A stretch of DNA of 64,000 bases from Dasypus novemcinctus. Lineage: Eukaryota > Chordata > Mammalia > Cingulata > Dasypodidae. The notes beneath the pieces were generated by a model. It did no database searches. It had not been told where the DNA came from and saw nothing but the letters and a program-made list of their open reading frames with translations. Made by a program: the position numbers and the translations under genes. The DNA is taken from positions 7,192,001-7,256,000 of the forward strand of contig NC_080677.1 of NCBI RefSeq assembly GCF_030445035.2. The letters run 5' to 3'. Position 1 is the first letter of the stretch, and every line of letters begins with the position of its first letter. Positions 21,891-33,130 of the stretch are shown here, in pieces.

Positions 21891-24320
21891 GAACAGCTGC
21901 TGGAGGGCTTGTTGAAGGAATGGGCCTTGGTTTGGGGCTTGGTGAGCAGGAGTGACTAAGTCTCTAAGGGTGAGTGGGTTGCAAACTGCTAAGAGGCTTC
22001 ATTGCTGGGCCAGTTTGTTGGAACATGTTCTGTAAACACCGTGGATTCCTACATGCTGTTTAGAGGCTATTGAGACATCTTGAAAGCATTTCAGATAGGA
22101 TCAGATCAATTATAAAATCCTATTCCTCTTCTAGAGATTGCTTTTCTTCATTATATGGATTCAATACTTATAATCAATAATTCAAAACATTATTACCTTG
22201 GCTGTAAATTATCAGTCTGGAAATTTTTAGTATTAACCTGTTTTTATTTCTCCATTTCTCCATGGAAATCCAGTAACCCATGGGCAACTAGGCTTTTGCA
22301 TGTATCACAAAAGGAAACAGATTTATTTGATGTGATGTGTTCTCAGTGAAGGACTGACAGATTCCTATGGATCTTGCCTTCTTTTTAGTGATCCACCCTT
22401 TTAATTATCCAAACTGGAATTTCTCAACTCCCGCTTTCCTTCTTTCTCAAAGATTGGCACAGCATCTAACAGTCTTGTGGGTCCTTGTTCTCCTGGAGGA
22501 GCATGTCTCAAGGTCTCACAGTGTAACTGAGTTGTCTCAGGACCAGTTTCTTAGACCTAAGTCCTGCTTGTACTGGAGCACAGCTCGCTCAGGCCCCTTT
22601 CACTGATCATCATTCTTTGTGCTTTTCCATACTTTCTGGTGCAACAAAATATTCCAGGCTCATCTTGTACTTTTTCTGCTCCAGACTGGAATAAGCTATT
22701 TCTCTAAGGAGCCCTTGTTCCTTTGAGGAGTACTGAATGATTTTAAAGACCAATATCTGCATGTCACTGTTCTTAGGCCCTATCAGTTGACAACATTAGG
22801 GAAAACATATAAGCATATACATGTACAGACATATTTATATCTGTACTTTTATATCCATTTATAGATTATTTAAAAACCATTAATTCACACAGATATCTCT
22901 AATTCGAGCCCCAAAATAGCTTTCCTTCTAATTATTCCCTTTTGACAGTGAAAAAAACTATGGTTCTCATTATCCTCATATAATTGCCTATTTGATCAAC
23001 TTCTCTGTATAAAATCAACTTCTTTTCCTACTTCACTCTCCCTGCAGTCTTCCCAAGTACCTCATTAGAGTGCCAACAACCCATACTGGGCTTCCACCCC
23101 CATTCTTCCATGTTGCTGCTCTCCTCATCTTGCTTGATTTCTGGCATCCTAAGCCAGACATCTGCACTCCATTTACCACGTTGGCAGAAACCAACCTGGC
23201 ACAGACCCACCTAGTGACTCTGGTCTGAATCGCTCAGGAGTCAAAGGGAACTGAAAGGAAGACAGGGTCATGGAAAGGAATGGAAGTGAAAGGGAAGAGA
23301 AAGAGCTCAAATCTAATCTTAAATATTCAACTGCATCAATTTAGCTACAACTGTGGCTGTTTCAAATATATGCTGACCCATATGTGGAGTGCACATTTAA
23401 CTCCACTGCTTTGTATCCTGCAAGGGTGCAGTCATTACAAGAACAAAGATGAACTTATGGCAGTTTTACAAGCTAGAATAAGCACAAGGTATAATGGATA
23501 GCTCAACTAAAAACGCCTTTCTGAATAGGACTCTTGTGAGATACCAGCTAGAGATTAGCACATGCTAATCAGCTATCTGCCTGTGGGCCCTACACATGGA
23601 GGGTGGTTTGATTTTGGCAGTGGAAACTTTGCTTTATTTTTAAATATTTTACAGCAGAAGAGCTTTCTTCTGCCTTTCTTGGCAGTTACCCAAGCATCTA
23701 AAATTTAAAGTCCTACTAAGTGTGAACAATACTTCTTCCTATAGAAGGGAAGCAGCAAAACCTTATTGACTAAAGACTTCTATAGCATAGTCTATGACTG
23801 GCCCAATCTATATTTTGGGGGAAATATAAGACTAAGAAACTACAAAAAATCAAATTTCAAGAACCCTAACAATGACTCCAGGAGTAGCCCATTTTCCTCT
23901 TTAATGGAGGTTCCAGAGAGATTCCATCAAGTGAGGAAACACTAGGTACCCCTCTTTGGATTCTTCCCTACAGTCAAAATTAGAAAGGATGGGCTGGGGG
24001 ATAGGCTGGTTTCAACTAAGGGGAGACCCCGACAAAGATGAGAAGGTGGTACCCGAGAGAGGTCAGGGGAGGTCTTCACTTCCTTTAGGACCACGCCTCC
24101 ACAGGTAACTTTGCCTCCCTCACCTTGACTACTACTCCAAAGGGATCCCCATCTTTCCCCCATGCCTTAAGCATTAGTTTAAGGAGATTCCTGCTGTTGC
24201 TCATCTCTAAGCACACTTATTTTAACCATGATCCCATGTCTGTTCTCTATTAAAATACCTTTGCTTGAATCATCTGGGATGGATTCTGTAAAGAAATGAA
24301 TGTTTCAACCAGAAACAGAG
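21891..24320. other. No gene seen; unassigned DNA
   Basis: Single-copy in appearance, with no clear repeat or coding signal. A weak LTR-like pattern at 23850-24290 was not accepted. Confidence 0.5.
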
Positions 24321-24324
24321 AATA

Positions 24325-24376
24325 TATTATATGTATATATATATACACACACACATACACATACATACATACATCT
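24325..24376. repeat. (TA)n/(CA)n microsatellite
   Basis: Alternating TATA, CACA and CATA tracts. Confidence 0.9.
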
Positions 24377-24869
24377 TGTTAACAGGACAATCTCTAATAT
24401 GTAGTTGATGACAGCAACGGCCTATGACTCATCTTTCAGTATTCAATTCATCCAATCGTGTCTGACTCTCTTCACTTAATTCTCAAAATTCCTCACACAT
24501 TAACCAAGCCCATATTTTTTTCAGTGGTCCTTTAAGAGCCCCAAGATGTATAAGCTGAAGGTTAAACAACACAGAAAAAGATTCTGTGAGTCCCTGAATT
24601 CTTCCTGGGTCATCTGGGAGGTTTTGTCCTACTGTGATGCCAGCTCATACATCCACTCAACTCACACTCTCATTTCATTTTGCCAGATTGCATTTGGTTG
24701 CCAATTTTTGGCCTTTTGGATGCCACTCCCAGTAACTGACCCCTCTGCTCCACATGCTCCTTACCGAGGCAAGCAGGCATGGAGAGCTCCCCAGCTGATG
24801 GGAACATCCAGGTATACGTCTTTATATGGCATAGCATCAAAATTGTTTGCTTACATACTGCCCTTCCAC

Positions 24870-24965
24870 AATAAGCTGCAAGGCTCTACTTTACCCAAGT
24901 CTGTCACTTGGGCTCTCAGCACACTGTGGTGCTCAGTCAATATTTGTTAAATATTTAATCAAAAA
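24870..24965 (+). repeat. L2 3' tail fragment
   Basis: CTCAGCACACTGTGGTGCTC followed by AGTCAATATTTGTTAAATA matches the L2 3' end. A further L2-like piece is at 25050-25145. Confidence 0.55.
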
Positions 24966-26212
24966 ATGATTCAACAGAAAATTAAGTGCATGACCAGCTC
25001 TAATCAGGAATGAAGCACTGCAGAACAACATCAAAAATACCAACTCTTCATTAGCTCAGCCCTTTTTAATTTCCAACATCATGTTCAAATCCTTGCACCC
25101 AGCTCTGCAGCCTCATAATTTCTGGCCCTTCTCTTTCATTCTTCTTCTTTTTTTTATTGCAGAGCCAAGCCTTTCAGCAGTCACTGGAGGATTTTGACAG
25201 AAAGGAATGATAACTGCTGTGTGCCTATAGTTTAAATAAAGAGAATTTAAAGCCTTTTCTGATAGGAAGCTTCTGAAAAGATCCAGGCTAACGAGAAAAA
25301 CAGATGAAGAAATGCTCCCACATAAGCTTGTGTCCCTGAACGATAGATCTTTGAATGGTGCAATGTTCTAACCTGCTGATGGACAATGAATGCCCAGAGA
25401 ATTAACAAGTATATTCCAGAACAAGCACGCAGCAGGGCGCAGTCTTCAAGGAGTGCTGAGCGGCAGTGAGACTCCAGAGTATGCTCTGATTTCTCGATTA
25501 ATTTACTGGCTCCTTCCTGAGAAACAAAGTGATGGAAACATGTATGTAAGTGATGAGTTTCTACTGTCCAGTGATCACAAAATTATTAAATCTTTGATGC
25601 TCCTAAGGATATGGGAAAATAACAAGGGAAGAGAACTACTAAACATTAAATAAGTCAATTTGAGAGAATTTCAAAACTATCCTGTGGAAATGGAAAATGA
25701 TGAGCTGCTTCCCAGATACACTTACCAGAGAAATCACAAAGATGAGTTGTTGGAGAAGAGGCAAGAAAGAGGGGACAGTAAAATACATATATTCCTCCAT
25801 AAAATGCTGAGCTTCCAAAGCAGTAGTCAGAAATACAGGTTAGAAATGAAAGAAACACGTCCAAAATGAGAAAGGAAACGAGGAAATCATATGCATATTT
25901 TTACAAATGACAACATCTGGGAGCTCAGCATTTGGCTGTACGTACGTGGGTATGAGTGCTTTGTTCCTGTTAAGCCGAACTTCACACCAGGGGGTCCTAA
26001 GACCCTCTCAGTGACTTCTTCTGGGCTTTTCCCATGTTGTCCTCAAAGCCCCTTAACATCTTCCTATTCCAAAATGTTAATTGACTCCAATGCCCCATGT
26101 AAATTGTTCCTTCCCAGTAAGTATTTCCCTGACCTCCATCTAGGAACAACACTTCCTAATTCTGGGCTCTCAGAGGAAATCATCTATACTCCTTGAATCA
26201 AAGAAACCCATT

Positions 26213-26228
26213 CCCCCCCCCCCCCCCC
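26213..26228 (+). repeat. Poly(C) tract of 16
   Basis: Sixteen consecutive C, followed by a CT/CA-rich stretch to about 26247. Length is prone to sequencing error. Confidence 0.85.
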
Positions 26229-27020
26229 ATCTCTCTCACACACACAGTCCCTAACACAGCAGAACCAGTTAGCTATCCAGAGACGAAAACAGAGCTGAAA
26301 ACCACTGAGCCAATGAGCGGATGAGAAATCCAGATAGTGGGCCGACCTAAGTGAGGTGAAATAAATCCTAAGCCTTGGGAAAGGAGTTAAAAATCTGAAA
26401 ACCAAGGGTTTAAGAACAAGAAGGTAAAGAACACTGAAATGGGAAGAGTAGAGGAGTGGAGAAGAGAGGTCTAATTGGTCACTTTGATATCAGAAGTATA
26501 CTATCAGTGTGAAAATATTTCCACCATCCAGGTGGTTTTGTGTGAGAGGGGAGCAGGTCCATAACTGAGGTGCCCATGGCTGTATTTCATGAGTAACCTG
26601 AAGAGGGGAAGCAGAGGAACAAGTCCATCGATAGATTAGGAGCTCATGTTTCAAGTGCAGGTGTTTTCGAGAATGCCGTGTCAGATATAGGGCCACCCGA
26701 AATCCCCCGTTAATGCTCAGCATTACACATAGCTCTTGGAATTCTTACGTTCAAAACAACTCCTCCACTGACCAGAACCCTAAGTCACATGCACTAATAC
26801 GTGATACATTTCAATTAAGAAAGAGATCCTTAGTGATTTACTACCCTAGATAAATGGCATGGCATCTTGATACATCCTAAACATTTAATTGAACAAATAC
26901 CATGATCTCTCCTAAAAGGATGCTGTCATTACCCTTGTCGAATGGCCATTGTTGGGGGCTGCAGCCTGAGCACCCCTCATTTTCTTGCTCAGTGTGCCAT
27001 GAAAGGAAGGCCCTAACCAC

Positions 27021-27391
27021 TTTTTTTTTTTTGAAGATTTATTTATTTATTTAATTCCCCCCCTCCCCTGGTTGTCTGTTCTTGGTGTCTATTTGCTGCG
27101 TCTTGTTTCTTTGTCCGCTTCTGTTGTCGTCAGCGGCACGGGAAGTGTGGGGGGCGCCATTCCTCGGCAGGCTGCACTTTCTTTTCACACTGGGCGGCTC
27201 TCCTCACGGGCGCACTCCTTGCACGTGGGGCTCCCCCACGCGGTGGACACCCTGCGTGGCAGGGCACTCCTTGCGCGCATCAGCGCTGCGCATGGGCCAG
27301 CTCCACACGGGTCAAGGAGGCCCGGGGTTTGAACCGCGGACCTCCCATATGGTAGATGGACGCCCTAACCACTGGGCCAAAGTCCATTTCC
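27021..27391 (-). mobile_element. DAS-type tRNA-derived SINE, antisense
   Basis: This is the same family as the copy at 4984-5330 in opposite orientation: poly(T), ATTTATTTATTT, CpG-rich body, then the complement of the B box (GGTTTGAACC) and A box. A 15-bp duplication (CCCTAACCACTTTTT) is at 27011-27025 and 27392-27406, overlapping the poly(T) at the left. It is slightly longer than the first copy because of an extra segment near 27220-27250. Confidence 0.93.
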
Positions 27392-27406
27392 CCCTAACCA
27401 CTTTTT

Positions 27407-29593
27407 AAATAGCCCCTTTCTCAAGCTTTGCTTGTAGTGAACAATCTGGAGGCCTGGGGTAATAGTTTCCACTACCCCAGACAAAACAGGCTTGCTCACT
27501 GCACACAGTGGGAGCAATACTTCCCCAGGCTTGTGTCCCACAAAGCCCTGCCTGTGGAGCACCATCCTGACCCCCCGTGTTGGCCTCATGGAACTTGAAG
27601 CGATGGGGATCCAAAGTGAACCTACATGAGGCTCAGGCCGCCCGCTATGTCCTTTGTCTCTGATCCAGGAGTCTCAGATCCTCTACCAGCATCCCTGAAA
27701 CAATTACAGGCTGACTTACTAGAATGCAATTAGGGTAAAATTCCAGACTCGTCACACTCTGCTAGCCATTTTGAAGCTTGAAATTTAGACCCACAGTTCC
27801 ACTTTTCTACTTCCCACTGAATATCATTGCATCATTATTGCCAACAAAGCCTTACTTTAAACTCTGAGACTGTGTGTGTGTGCGCGTGTGTGTTTCTTCT
27901 TCATAGCACCGTCTTGGTATGATAATCATGAGTTATAGATTTCATGCTAGCTGGGGAATAAAGCCTGTTCTACTGAGAAAGATGTCTTTTGTCCCAGCAT
28001 TTCATTCATTGAGGAACTGTTCTAGATCTTAACTATGATATATTTGAGGCTAGAATACATTTCTGCCACTTACTTAATCTCATTGCCCATTTGCCTGTGA
28101 CAGCTGATCAAGTGGTGGCAGAAAGGGGCATGGGCTCTCAATTCCACCTCACCTTCAATGAGAACATTGCTAGGTCCAAGCAAGCAGCCCAGACTCACAA
28201 ACGAAGGAATTGGTGCTGAGACACTGAAAGTCATGCCTCACTGTCCTACCCTGAAACAAGCTTGCAGCTTCCATATGGCTTCAATTGATCTTCTTCCCTA
28301 GGGAGTAGACAAACGATTATGTGTGCCACAGTCGGACAGGCAGGGATCTCCTGGAAACTCCAGAATTTTCAGGATACAGGAAGGGTGTGGAGGTTGAAAT
28401 CTATCTAGAAAGCCAGCCATAAGATTTTATTCTATGTGGGATTTGCATAGTAAGCATCACCATGGCAGGATTTACAGAACAAATTTCATATGATAACCAA
28501 GAGCCCCACATAGCATCCAGAAGGGGCAGTCTAGATATACAGACATCTTTTCCACCAACAGCCTGAGGCTAATAGACAAGGATTTGAAAATGAGCCCCTC
28601 AGGCTTCCTTGCACACCTGCCACTTGACATTGGTGTATACTTGCCGCTGTGTCATGAGCCTGGGCATTTCTTGGACCTGTCTTCAATCCTCTCAGGGCAG
28701 AGAGTAGGACCTGTGCCTCTGGAACCTTCCAGCCTGCCCCTGAGCAGAATATCAAGTGGTTCCATGCAGTCACCTCCAAGCCATAGTCATTGTATTTCCT
28801 CTTTAGCAATGTATTTTTTTGGACACAGAGAAAAGACTGCTAAGACAAGGCCCATTGGGCATATGATTGGTATCCTCAGAATACTGCACTTTATCTGCTC
28901 TAGTTACAAGCTAGAGTGGGTGGAAGAAAGATTCTGGTCACTTCCATGAACTGGAATAGAGATGTTCAGCCAGAAGAAGAGATGAGAGAACCGGGCATTG
29001 CCGATTCCATTCATAAGGGACTGAGACGCTAGAGGTCAGGAGGCAGAATATCCAATAGAAGGCACCCCAAAGACCTCGAGAAGGAGAAGATAGGAGGAGA
29101 AACTGAGACGTGAAGAGTTGAGCCTAAAAGAGGAGTTTGCTCTTGGTAGCAAGTTTAGCTTAAACAGCCAGGTAAGGGGGGTGGGCAGGACATCTCTGAA
29201 ACATTTTGCCACCATCCTTCTTTGTGAAACCCCTTTCCTCCCATTACTTCTGCTGATTCTTTGTTCTTTGATTTCCCTTACTTGCTCAACCCTAACCTGC
29301 CCACAGGACTCCTTTTCCTGTGGCCTTCTTTTAAACTTTGGTCCCTTCCGGGTTTGCATCTGTTTTAGTTTTCTTCCTCCTCCACATTCCTTCCCCGTGA
29401 TTTGGATTTTATAACTATCTTTATATGTCAAACCTTTTTCAGAGGCCCAGATCTCTCTGCTGAGTGCCATCTATGTATTAAATTCTCTGCTAGTGCTCAT
29501 AGGTTGGCTTTCTTAATGTCTACCAATTTGCCCACTGTCAAAGGTAGGCAGGCATTGCCATTCAGACCATGGCAGTTGCCAAGGGCCCTGAAC
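27407..29593. other. No gene seen; unassigned DNA
   Basis: Apart from the TG run at 27871-27893 nothing was recognised. The opposing frames at 29036-29470 and 29118-29414 overlap each other and resemble no family. Confidence 0.5.
27871..27893 (+). repeat. (TG)n microsatellite
   Basis: TGTGTGTGTGCGCGTGTGTG alternating purine-pyrimidine tract. Confidence 0.9.
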
Positions 29594-29835
29594 TCCTGGG
29601 GCTGCCTTAACAGTGGCCACAGAGTGTCCAATGGAAATGTATTCCCTCCCAGCCTTGGAAGCCAGAAGTATAAAGTCAAGGTATCAGCAGGGGTGTGCTC
29701 CCTCCAAAGCCTCTGAGCAAATCTCCTTTTTGTCCCCTTTACCTTCCAGTGGCCTCAGCCTTCCTTGGCTTGTAGGTGCATCACTCCAATCTCTGCCTCC
29801 ATATTTACATGGACCTCTCCTCTGTGCCTGCCTCC
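29594..29835 (-). mobile_element. MaLR-type LTR (MLT1-like), first half, antisense
   Basis: The plus strand reads like the complement of an MLT1-type LTR: a gctgcc...acag start, aagcc-agaagt, then CCTTGGCTTGTAGGTGCATC. The sequence breaks off at about 29835, and the missing remainder reappears at 30860-31010, beyond the ZNF622 retrocopy. Confidence 0.6.
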
Positions 29836-29865
29836 TTTTTTTATGATTTGATTCTTATTTTTAGG

Positions 29866-30852
29866 TCAGAACCGAGTACAGGGAGAAGTAGCAGCAAAAT
29901 CAAGGTTCCACTGGTCCTCAGGCAAGGTGCAAACTTGTAGAGACAGATTAGTAATATCTCCAGAGGATGCTCAGCATCTCAATTGGATCCTAAAATGCAT
30001 TTGCTTGGTGGCATTGTTCTTCATTCCTGTCTTCAGCATCCACTTTGACTTCATTCTTTGGACATACTGCATGTCCTGTTCTTGCATAAGAGCTGCTCCT
30101 GTGCTGCTGGTCCACCCCAGGACTCTGTACTGTTGTTGGACCCTGCCACAGCCTTCTGGTTCTTAGCAACTGTCACAGCTCTTGACAAACCAAACCACTG
30201 TTTGTCATGTCTCATCAATGAGCGGTGACCCACTCTGGCACCAGACGGTAGAATCAGTTCCATGGTTTCATCATCATAGTCCAAATTCTTTTCTGAGGGA
30301 AACGCCTCAGCCTCATCATTGTCTTCCCCTTCCTTGTGATCTGGGTAGTGACTCCTAAAATCATAGAAGTCCGCAAATTCCAAAGCAGCATCACCTTCTG
30401 TGAAGAGCTTACACCGGCTCTTGTCACTCATGTGTGCTTGTACAGCTTCAGTGGAGGAGCAGGATTTCCCCTTCTCATTACACCACAAACAAATCTTTCC
30501 AATGCGAACTTTTCCCCCCAAATATTTAATGAGTCCCCTAAGATTTGAAAGATATTCTATATCAGGAATAAAAAAGCTGTGGGCTTTTGTCATATGTGCC
30601 ATGTTCTTCATCAGAGAGCTTGGATGATGGGAACAAGATAAGCAGTCTGTTATAGAGATGGCACCAAGGGGCAGGCATTCCATAGCTCCTTCCTTCCCTG
30701 CATCCTGCTCCTCTGCATCTTCTTCCATCACTTCAGCATCCTCACACTCCAATTCTTCATTGGAATCAAGATCTTCCCAATCGACTTCGTCTAGATCCTC
30801 CTCCTCCTCATTCTCCTGCCCCTGCTGCTTGCCATTAGATTCAGGGCCCATC
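29866..30852 (-). pseudogene. ZNF622: Processed pseudogene of ZNF622 (5'-truncated)
   Basis: The minus strand encodes an intronless stretch matching the C-terminal half of ZNF622 (ZPR9/REI1-like, a zinc-finger protein of cytosolic 60S ribosome maturation). Visible blocks are an acidic region (EEEEDLDEVDWEDLDSNEEL), a C2H2-like finger with CLSCSHH and TKAHSFF, a second with CLWCNEKGKS and HMSDKSRC, and the LPSGARVGHRSLMR segment. It begins around residue 230 of about 477, so the 5' half is missing, as expected for incomplete reverse transcription. Near 30100 one base is lost (GTGGCAGG region), shifting the frame; the last 40 or so family residues are still readable in another frame down to about 29975. 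A short T-rich run at 29836-29842 may be the remnant of the poly(A) tail. LTR sequence flanks both ends. An open frame of 270 codons remains, but it starts from a non-ATG codon in the flank and lacks the native C-terminus, so function is unlikely. Confidence 0.88.
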
Positions 30853-30859
30853 CGATAGT

Positions 30860-31010
30860 ACAAGATGATCTCATGTCAATATCTTTAAATTAATTACATC
30901 TGCAAAAGAACATTTTTTTCCAGGTAATGTCACATTCAGAGGTTCTGGGGATTAGGACTTGAACAAACCTTTTGGGGACCACCAATGAATTCACTACCAA
31001 CTAGCAGATG
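30860..31010 (-). mobile_element. MaLR-type LTR (MLT1-like), second half, antisense
   Basis: It contains the typical end of an antisense MLT1-like LTR: taattacatctgcaaaa, ggtcacattc-like (here GTAATGTCACATTCAGAGG), ggattaggacttgaaca, then a terminal caccaat-aattcactacc. It is the continuation of 29594-29835, split by the ZNF622 retrocopy. Confidence 0.65.
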
Positions 31011-31439
31011 TTGGATTTTAGTCTTTTCTCTATCTCCAGTTGAAGTCTGTTGGACACCAGAGTAGTCTTTCTGAAGCAGGGCTTCTCTTTCCATCATTGC
31101 CGGACCTTGTCAATGGTTTCCCACTGAAAAGAGTGATTCCTAAAGAGCAGTGTGCCCTACAGTGTGCCCTTAGAGGCCAAACAAATTGTATTTGTCCAGG
31201 ACCCACTGAGAAAAATAGCAAAGTCCAAATGCAGATGCATGGACCTGCAGGCTCGCAGGGCCGAGTTCCAACCAGCCTAAACCCTCTCCAGCTCCTGTGT
31301 GTGGCTGTGCTCTGGCAACACAAATGCACAATCCCAGGCTTTGTCAGCATCCCCAGCAGGTGCAAGCCACTATCTTCCCATGCCCTTCCCCTCCCTACAA
31401 TGGCCACCCTGGTCCAGCCAGCACATTTTGAGTCTTTCC

Positions 31440-31665
31440 AAGAGTGGGAACAAAGATTATCTTTTCTATGAAGCTCTGCATGCCTTCCCCAGGAAGACCT
31501 AGCTGCCCCTACAGCACTGCCTTCTTTCTACCTTTTTTAATCTCACAACTGTGTCTAGTATAATAATTTAATCAGTAGGCTTCTGTCTTCCCAACTAGAT
31601 CACAAATTTTAGAGAGTCTTATGTCTGTGAATCCCAGTGCCTAGGACATAGTTGATACTAAAAAA
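31440..31665 (+). repeat. L2 fragment, 3' end
   Basis: CATGCCTTCCCCAGGAAGAC, CAACTAGATCACAAATTTTA and CCCAGTGCCTAGGACATAGT follow the L2 3' order. Confidence 0.65.
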
Positions 31666-32660
31666 AAAAAAACAATAGAAAAAAATAATAGAAAAATAAA
31701 CAAATTTAATGAAGACGTGAGTGACTGAATAAATGAATAGCAGAGAAAAATTTTAGTTCAGTGTACATGATACATGAAATAGAAATCATAGCACTAATAA
31801 TCATAATAGCAATTGAACAAGTGTTTGTATTTATCCAACAGTTTACAGTTCATATTAACTAACATTTGACTTGTTATATACTAAATAACCAAAAAAATGC
31901 AGAATAAAATTAAAAGAATTTTTTTGGAGACCCTCTGTGTCAAACATAAGCCACCAGCAAGGGTGATCATCATCTCCCATCTCCACTTTCTGAGTCCCTC
32001 TCCCCAAGGGCCCCCTAGCCCTCAGAATGCAGAGCAGGAGCCTCCCACCATCCCACGTGCCCACTTTGCCCACCTTGTTTTCAGAGCCACAGTGGAAACA
32101 CTTGAGTCCAGGCTTCTAAGGAAGATACTGGCTTTCTGGCCACTCCCAAATTCCACATTGTTCTCTGTCAGAACACTCCCCTATGTCCAAACTAGAATAT
32201 CAGTCCTGTGCTATCTGATCTCTCCCTTAGTCAGTTCCACAACTCCATGGAGTGCAAAAGTCATCTGTTAACCTCAGTGAGTTAGTCGCCACTGTCTGCT
32301 GCTCAGAGGCCATCAAAGCCCAGCAGAGCCCGTGAGGAAGGGGATGGTTGAGTGTGAGCTTCCTAGGTGGTAATTTAGCAGTGTGTAGAAAGAGCCTTGG
32401 AGTGTTCATACTTTTGTACCCAAAATTCCATTTAACAAATATATAATAACTTTTTCTAAGGAAATGATCTGAAATGCACACAAAGATTCATGCACAAGGA
32501 TTGTGACAGTAATATTTATAATGGTACAAATGTGAAAGAACATATACATGTATATGCTCCTATGCCCTGACTCAAACTCTGGCATTGCCATTTGCTTGTT
32601 TAAATGGGGTTTAAAATATTACCCCCCTCTAACAGGTTTGCTGTGTACATACAAGTGGAA

Positions 32661-32682
32661 GTATATATATATATATATATAG
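32661..32682 (+). repeat. (TA)n microsatellite
   Basis: About ten TA units. Confidence 0.9.
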
Positions 32683-32829
32683 CAAAACTTTCAGACTGTC
32701 TAATATACAGTAAGTACCTAATAAATCTTAGTCTCATCATAATTTAATTTCCTCTTTTAGCCAAAATAAAATTATAGTATAAGTATCATTTGTAATTTTA
32801 TTCACTTAATTTGTGAACATTATTATATA

Positions 32830-33130
32830 TTAATAAACATGTCTACATCATCAGTTTTTAAAAATTGCATAATATTCCATACTTCACTGTTTGCATTTAT
32901 TATTCAGCTACTCTTGGGTTAATTTAGTTAACTAATCTCTTTTTGTTGGACATTGAGGCTATTTTTAACATTTTGCCGTATAAAAATAAAATCTTTCGAA
33001 CTAAATTTTAGTGCACATTATTGTTTCCTTAGGAAAAATTCTTGATGTAAATTGGCCAAATTAAAGAGTAAGTGAAATTTTAAATGTTGTAAGTCAACAT
33101 TCTCCAACAATGTTTAAAATTGATAATTCC
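32830..33130 (-). mobile_element. L1 3' fragment, antisense
   Basis: AATATTCCATACTTCACTG, GGACATTGAGGCTATTTTTA and GATGTAAATTGGCCAAATTA follow the antisense order of an old L1 near the end of ORF2. Confidence 0.6.

Noticed and set aside
23850-24290. Possible retroviral LTR ending in TCTATTAAAATACC
   Set aside because: Only a loose poly(A)-signal-like pattern; no boundaries, duplications or family match.
27072-27408. 86- and 108-codon plus-strand frames
   Set aside because: They are antisense readings of the DAS SINE at 27021-27391.
29036-29470. 144-codon minus-strand frame opposite a 98-codon plus-strand frame
   Set aside because: Overlapping frames on both strands, low-complexity basic composition, no family resemblance, no splice context.
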